The notes beneath the pieces are model-generated. The model was not told where the DNA came from. It saw nothing but the letters and a program-made list of their open reading frames with translations, and made no database searches. A program made the translations under genes and the position numbers. From Polaribacter pectinis (lineage in GTDB: Bacteria; Bacteroidota; Bacteroidia; Flavobacteriales; Flavobacteriaceae), in assembly GCF_014352875.1 (NCBI RefSeq), contig NZ_CP060695.1:2573501-2637500 (forward strand): a stretch of 64,000 nucleotides of DNA, in the 5' to 3' direction. Shown piece after piece: positions 60,033 to 64,000 of this stretch. Every line of letters starts with the position of its first letter. Position 1 is the first letter of the stretch.

Positions 60033-61598
60033 TCATGCATTTAATAACTTTTTAGCAAGTTCTTTCCCTAATTCTACACCAAATTGATCATAACTATAAA
60101 TATTCCATAGAATACCTTGGGTGTAAATCTTATGCTCATATAAAGCGACTAATTTACCTAAAGAGTGAGGCGTTAGTTTATCAAAAAGAATAGCATTACT
60201 TGGTCTATTTCCTTCAAAAACTTTAAAAGGTAAAAGTTGAGATATTTTATCTGTGTTTCCAGAAAATTTTAACTCTAAATGAACTTCTTCTTTACTTTTA
60301 CCAAAAGCTAAAGCTTCCATTTGACCATAATAATTAGCCATTAATTTCTTGTGATGATCTGTTAAACCATACAAAGATTCTTTATAACCAATAAAATCTG
60401 CAGGAATTAACTTGGTTCCTTGGTGCACCAATTGCATAAAAGCATGTTGCATATTTGTTCCTGTACTTCCCCAAACAATTGTTCCTGTTTGGTAATCTAT
60501 TTTATCTCCATTTCTATCTACACCTTTTCCATTACTTTCCATTATAGCTTGTTGTAAATAGTCTGGTAACTTCTTTAAATATTGTGTGTAAGGTAAAACT
60601 GCTTCGGTTTCTGCTCCATAAAAATTATTATACCAAATACTTAATAAAGCTAAAATTACTGGAATATTTTTATCGAAATCTGTGTTTCTATAATGTAAAT
60701 CCATTTCTTCTGCTCCGTCTAATAAAGCTCGGTAATTATCGAAACCAATAGATAAACTAATAGATAAACCAACAGCTGACCATAACGAGAAACGACCTCC
60801 AACCCAATTCCACATAGGGAATACGTTTGCTTTGTCAATTCCGAAATTATCTACTGCTTCTAAATTTGTAGAAACTGCCACAAAGTGTTTTGGAATGTCA
60901 AAAATAGTTGCCGATTTTAGAAACCAATTTTTTAGTGTTTCTGCATTTGTAATGGTTTCTTGAGTTGTAAATGTTTTAGATACAATTACAAAAAGAGTTG
61001 TTTCTGGATCTAATTTCTTCATTATTTCCGAAACATGGTCTCCGTCTACATTAGAAACAAAATGTGTTGTTAGTTGATTTTTATAATATTGTAAAGACTC
61101 AACTATCATGTCTGGCCCTAAATCACTACCTCCAATACCAATATTTACAATATCTGTAATAGATTTACCTGTGTAACCTTTCCATTTTCCAGAAATAACT
61201 TTGTTACTAAAGCTTCTAATTTTTCTTAAAGCTGACTGAATTTGTGGCTTCACATTTTTCCCATCAACTAAAACAGGTTCATCAGAATTACTTCTTAAAG
61301 CAGTGTGTAATACTTCTCTTCCTTCTGTAACATTAATAATTTCTCCCGAAAACTGTTTTTCAATAGCATCTTTTAAATCTACCTCTTTAGCCAAATCTAC
61401 TAACAAAGAAATAGTTTCTTCTGTTATTCTATTTTTCGAAAAATCTACAAGTAAATCATTTAATTCTAAAGAAAAATCCTCTTTTCTTGAAGAATCTTTA
61501 CATAAGTCTTTAATGTTAATATTTTTATTTTCATTAAAATGATTTGTAAGTTTTTCCCAAGCTTGTGTTTTGGTTGGATTAATGTTTTTTAAAGCCAT
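60033..61598 (-). CDS. pgi: Glucose-6-phosphate isomerase
   Basis: A 521-residue enzyme that interconverts glucose-6-phosphate and fructose-6-phosphate. Markers: [60 protein letters not shown], the catalytic Glu in [12 protein letters not shown], His in [20 protein letters not shown], and Lys in [20 protein letters not shown]. Length is near the E. coli enzyme (549). Separated by 4 bp from the upstream M23 gene, so a shared transcript is likely. Confidence 0.99.
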   Translation of the reverse strand: MALKNINPTKTQAWEKLTNHFNENKNINIKDLCKDSSRKEDFSLELNDLLVDFSKNRITEETISLLVDLAKEVDLKDAIEKQFSGEIINVTEGREVLHTALRSNSDEPVLVDGKNVKPQIQSALRKIRSFSNKVISGKWKGYTGKSITDIVNIGIGGSDLGPDMIVESLQYYKNQLTTHFVSNVDGDHVSEIMKKLDPETTLFVIVSKTFTTQETITNAETLKNWFLKSATIFDIPKHFVAVSTNLEAVDNFGIDKANVFPMWNWVGGRFSLWSAVGLSISLSIGFDNYRALLDGAEEMDLHYRNTDFDKNIPVILALLSIWYNNFYGAETEAVLPYTQYLKKLPDYLQQAIMESNGKGVDRNGDKIDYQTGTIVWGSTGTNMQHAFMQLVHQGTKLIPADFIGYKESLYGLTDHHKKLMANYYGQMEALAFGKSKEEVHLELKFSGNTDKISQLLPFKVFEGNRPSNAILFDKLTPHSLGKLVALYEHKIYTQGILWNIYSYDQFGVELGKELAKKLLNA

Positions 61599-61602
61599 TT
61601 TT

Positions 61603-62898
61603 TTAGTTTTGTGCTACACTTTCTATTACCTCTGGTTCTGGAACAGAAAGTTGGTTATTGTCTAGTTGATATTTTAAAGGTTTTATAAACTCTAAGTATT
61701 TAGGTTTTAAACTTTTCTTTAATGGTTCTGCTGCTGGTAATTTTTGTTTGAAAGGATCTACTTCTTTCCCGTTTTTCCAGAAACGATAACAAACATGTGG
61801 GCCTCCAGTATTACCTGTCATACCTACCCAACCAATAACTGCTCCTTGTTTTACGTATTGTCCTTTTTTAACATTACGGTTTTTCATGTGTAAGTATTGC
61901 GTAGAGTAAGTGCTGTTATGTTTTATCTTAACAAATTTTCCATTTCCACCTCTTCTTGTAGATTCTACAACAGTACCACTTGCAGTTGCTAAAATTGGAG
62001 TTCCAATATTTGCAGCAAAATCTGTACCTCTGTGAGGTCTAATTCTATTACCATAATAAGCAATTCTTCTCTTTAAATTATATCTTGAAGAAATTCTGTA
62101 TTGAAATTTAATTGGTGACTTTAAAAACTGGCTTCGTAACATATTACCATCCGTATCGTAATATTCTGTGATTCCTTTAATAGAATCTGCCAAATACCTA
62201 TAAGCATAAAAATCTTCTCCTCTATGATTGAAAACTGCTGCTTTTACTTCTCCATAACCAGCAAAAAGATCGTCTTTTATATACTTTTCTTCAAAAATTA
62301 TTTTAAAAGAATCTCCTTTTTGAAGCTTATAAAAATCTAACGTCCAAGCATAAATATCTGCAACGGTATTTGTTAAGTTTGGTGATAAATGCAAACTGTC
62401 CATAGAATTAGATAAACTTGAGTAAATTTTACCTTCTACTATTTTCTGAACTGTCTTAATGGGTTGTAAATAAGTGTGAGCCTTAATAATTGAGTCTTTG
62501 AAATCTACAACAGTTGCTCTTATTTTATCATTTTTATAAATAAAAACTTGGGCTTCTTGCAAAGAATCTCTGCTTGCTAAAATTGTATAAGGCTTACCTG
62601 CTCTTACTCTTCTAACATCAAAAATTTCTTTAATACTGCCTGCAATTTCATTTATTTTAGGATATAGAACATGATGTCTATCTAAAATTTCTCCAAAACT
62701 CTCTCCGCTTTTTATGGTGTCTTGAATTACAACAAAATCGTCTATGTTATAACCGTATCTAAATTTTGGAACTGGAACAATTTTTTTTACAGTTGCTGGA
62801 GGTTTTTCTTCTTTTTTACAAGATGAAAAACAGAGAATTACAGCTAAAAGGAGGATTATTTTTTTCAAGAAAATTACACTATTAAGTATGGTTTTCAA
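61603..62898 (-). CDS. M23 family peptidoglycan endopeptidase, lipoprotein (His-x-Cys variant)
   Basis: A 431-residue lipoprotein (lipobox FSSCKK, Cys27) with a C-terminal LytM domain. Zinc ligands His289 and Asp293 are in [14 protein letters not shown], and the Tyr-x-His motif has His337 (STQYLHM). The last motif, normally HxH, is His368-Val-Cys370 ([13 protein letters not shown]), so the third ligand is a Cys. The N-terminal 250 residues contain two OapA/LysM-like modules ([28 protein letters not shown]). It should cut cross-links of peptidoglycan during growth, as MepM and related enzymes do. It lies 4 bp before pgi. Confidence 0.9.
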   Translation of the reverse strand: MKTILNSVIFLKKIILLLAVILCFSSCKKEEKPPATVKKIVPVPKFRYGYNIDDFVVIQDTIKSGESFGEILDRHHVLYPKINEIAGSIKEIFDVRRVRAGKPYTILASRDSLQEAQVFIYKNDKIRATVVDFKDSIIKAHTYLQPIKTVQKIVEGKIYSSLSNSMDSLHLSPNLTNTVADIYAWTLDFYKLQKGDSFKIIFEEKYIKDDLFAGYGEVKAAVFNHRGEDFYAYRYLADSIKGITEYYDTDGNMLRSQFLKSPIKFQYRISSRYNLKRRIAYYGNRIRPHRGTDFAANIGTPILATASGTVVESTRRGGNGKFVKIKHNSTYSTQYLHMKNRNVKKGQYVKQGAVIGWVGMTGNTGGPHVCYRFWKNGKEVDPFKQKLPAAEPLKKSLKPKYLEFIKPLKYQLDNNQLSVPEPEVIESVAQN

Positions 62899-62979
62899 AA
62901 GTACAAATAAAATTGATGTATTCTAAATCTAATTAAGGAAGTTCCTAAAACGGTTTCGTTAAAATTATACTAAAACTGT

Positions 62980-62987
62980 TATCTTTG
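62980..62987 (+). promoter_or_regulatory. -7 promoter element of the degenerate M23 gene
   Basis: TATCTTTG, exact consensus, with TTTC at 62954-62957 as a weak -33 box. It lies 30 bp before the ATG at 63017. Confidence 0.5.
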
Positions 62988-63016
62988 AAGAGCTTATTTA
63001 TGAAAATGAGATAAAT

Positions 63017-63979
63017 ATGAAAAAAAATAAATTATCACTTCTTATAATCTTCTTGTTTCTTTCACAACTTTTTTTGGCACAAAAGAAAAATAGTGGTGTA
63101 AAATATAAACGGAATAAAGATAAATCTGTTACTTTTTCATATTATTCTACAATGCCAAGTAGTGTTTTTATTATTCTTAAATTTAAAAGATTAACAAATA
63201 CTTTTGGAGATCAAGTAAAAAAAACCGTGAAAGGTTACAGCGATGTAATTACAACACTAAACCCAATTAATGATGATTCTGGAATTGGGTTTTCATATTC
63301 TTACAAAACATTTTATGGAAATCTTGATAAAAAACCTAATCATGACTTTAAATACATTTTACCATTCAAAAAAAATAAAACGATAAAAGTTAGAAACCTT
63401 AATTATTTAGGGAAAAAATTTGGAGACAAGGAACCAGAAAACTGGAAGTCCTTTCAGTTTTTAACTTCACCAAATGATACCGTTTTTGCTATTAGAAAAG
63501 GAATTGTAGTAAAAGTTATTGATGAATTTAAAAGCGATAATAGTAAAACTTACGGTTACAAAAATAAATCTAATGCTATAATTATTGAACACGAAGATGG
63601 AACTCTGGCTAGATATAGTGTTTTAAAACATAAAAGTTTAATGGTAAAGGTTGGGGATATTGTTTACCCAACTGCACCAATAGCAATTGCAGGTTCATAT
63701 GATAAGCCTGAAAATAGCCAATTAAGACTATCTGTTTATTATTTAAACGAAAGAGTTAAAGAGTATGATTTTTATGCTAAAAAACGAACAATTTCTAATC
63801 AAATTCATATTTATTCTTATGTAAACCCTCTTTTCTATGTAAACTCTAATAAAATTATTAAATTAGAAAAAAACGAAATGTATACTTCTTTTTATGATGA
63901 TTCTACAATTGAAGTTGAAATGTCTAAAAGAGAGGTAAAAAAATGGAAGAAAAAAGGTTTGCTAGTTAAAAGAAAATAA
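63017..63979 (+). CDS. M23-like exported protein without zinc ligands
   Basis: A 320-residue exported protein (signal peptide MKKNKLSLLIIFLFLSQLFL, ending LAQ). Residues about 140-250 follow the LytM fold (FAIRKGIVVKVIDEF, NAIIIEHEDGTLARYSVLKH, VKVGDIVYPTAPIAIAGSYD, LRLSVYYLN), but the HxxxD, YxHL and HxH positions have no His or Asp, so it cannot bind zinc as M23 enzymes do. The N-terminal part (KRNKDKSVTFSYYSTMPSSV) looks like an Ig-like domain. Probably a regulator or scaffold that binds cell wall, like the degenerate LytM activators of amidases; that parallel is inference. It is divergent from the active M23 gene. Confidence 0.75.
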   Translation: MKKNKLSLLIIFLFLSQLFLAQKKNSGVKYKRNKDKSVTFSYYSTMPSSVFIILKFKRLTNTFGDQVKKTVKGYSDVITTLNPINDDSGIGFSYSYKTFYGNLDKKPNHDFKYILPFKKNKTIKVRNLNYLGKKFGDKEPENWKSFQFLTSPNDTVFAIRKGIVVKVIDEFKSDNSKTYGYKNKSNAIIIEHEDGTLARYSVLKHKSLMVKVGDIVYPTAPIAIAGSYDKPENSQLRLSVYYLNERVKEYDFYAKKRTISNQIHIYSYVNPLFYVNSNKIIKLEKNEMYTSFYDDSTIEVEMSKREVKKWKKKGLLVKRK

Positions 63980-64000
63980 TTGATTATTTATTTTTTACCA

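Overview
The window looks like an ordinary chromosomal stretch of a marine member of the Flavobacteriaceae (Bacteroidota), most like Polaribacter or a close relative. This is inferred from the very low G+C, Bacteroidota-type -7 promoter elements (TAnnTTTG), near absence of Shine-Dalgarno sequences, many SCxx-type lipoproteins, a type IX secretion (T9SS) C-terminal sorting domain on a sulfatase, the T9SS/gliding lipoprotein SprE/PorW, a TonB receptor with a carboxypeptidase-like N-terminal domain, and an ATP synthase operon that lacks atpD and atpC. I found no tRNA, rRNA, CRISPR array, transposase, integrase or phage gene. Coding density is high and no gene-free stretch exceeds about 300 bases.

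Layout. 1-2.4 kb: partial YHS-domain gene, MarC, MscL and a LuxE-type acyl-protein synthetase, all on the minus strand. 2.5-5.5 kb: a plus-strand cassette of two lipoproteins, an ECF sigma factor, and a large protein that joins an inner-membrane anti-sigma head to an outer-membrane beta-barrel. 5.7-16.4 kb: small unknown protein, isoaspartyl peptidase, secreted sulfatase, an ALDH7-type aldehyde dehydrogenase behind a 42-bp palindrome, a DUF1800/DUF1501 pair, a mutarotase-like lipoprotein, an AraC regulator and a VOC protein. 16.5-21.6 kb (minus): a tight operon SDR - aldo/keto reductase - HD hydrolase - AlbA_2/Schlafen-like protein, then two lipoproteins. 21.7-30.1 kb (minus): sprE/porW - bactofilin - atpZ - DUF6168-like - atpB-E-F-H-A-G, with a terminator-like hairpin directly after atpE. 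30.2-34.9 kb (minus): a PadR-controlled operon with three tandem paralogous membrane proteins and an ABC exporter. 35-45.9 kb: thioredoxin, S9 and M13 peptidases, an orphan ABC ATPase, a DUF695 protein, an aldo/keto reductase, pgk and a DNA polymerase III delta'-like gene. 46-47.6 kb: YciI/DGPF protein plus an ECF42-type sigma factor interrupted near its 3' end by an in-frame stop. 47.6-64 kb: MOSC protein and enoyl-CoA hydratase, MATE exporter, universal stress protein, AddB-like nuclease, omega-amidase, a three-gene lipid operon (4-TM protein, PlsC-like acyltransferase, acyl-ACP desaturase), a TonB receptor, pgi with an M23 endopeptidase, and a degenerate M23-like protein.

How the genes work together. 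Most are housekeeping: glycolysis (pgi, pgk), oxidative phosphorylation (atp), envelope homeostasis (MscL, M23 enzymes, SprE), membrane lipid unsaturation and replication. The most system-like loci are (1) the sigma / dual-membrane anti-sigma cassette, which resembles the dual membrane-spanning anti-sigma systems reported in Bacteroides; (2) the PadR / three-paralog / ABC exporter operon; and (3) the YciI-ECF42 pair with its nonsense codon. I do not see a convincing wholly new system such as a defence island or biosynthetic cluster. Start codons were moved downstream of the longest frame where homology, signal peptides or promoter position demanded it.
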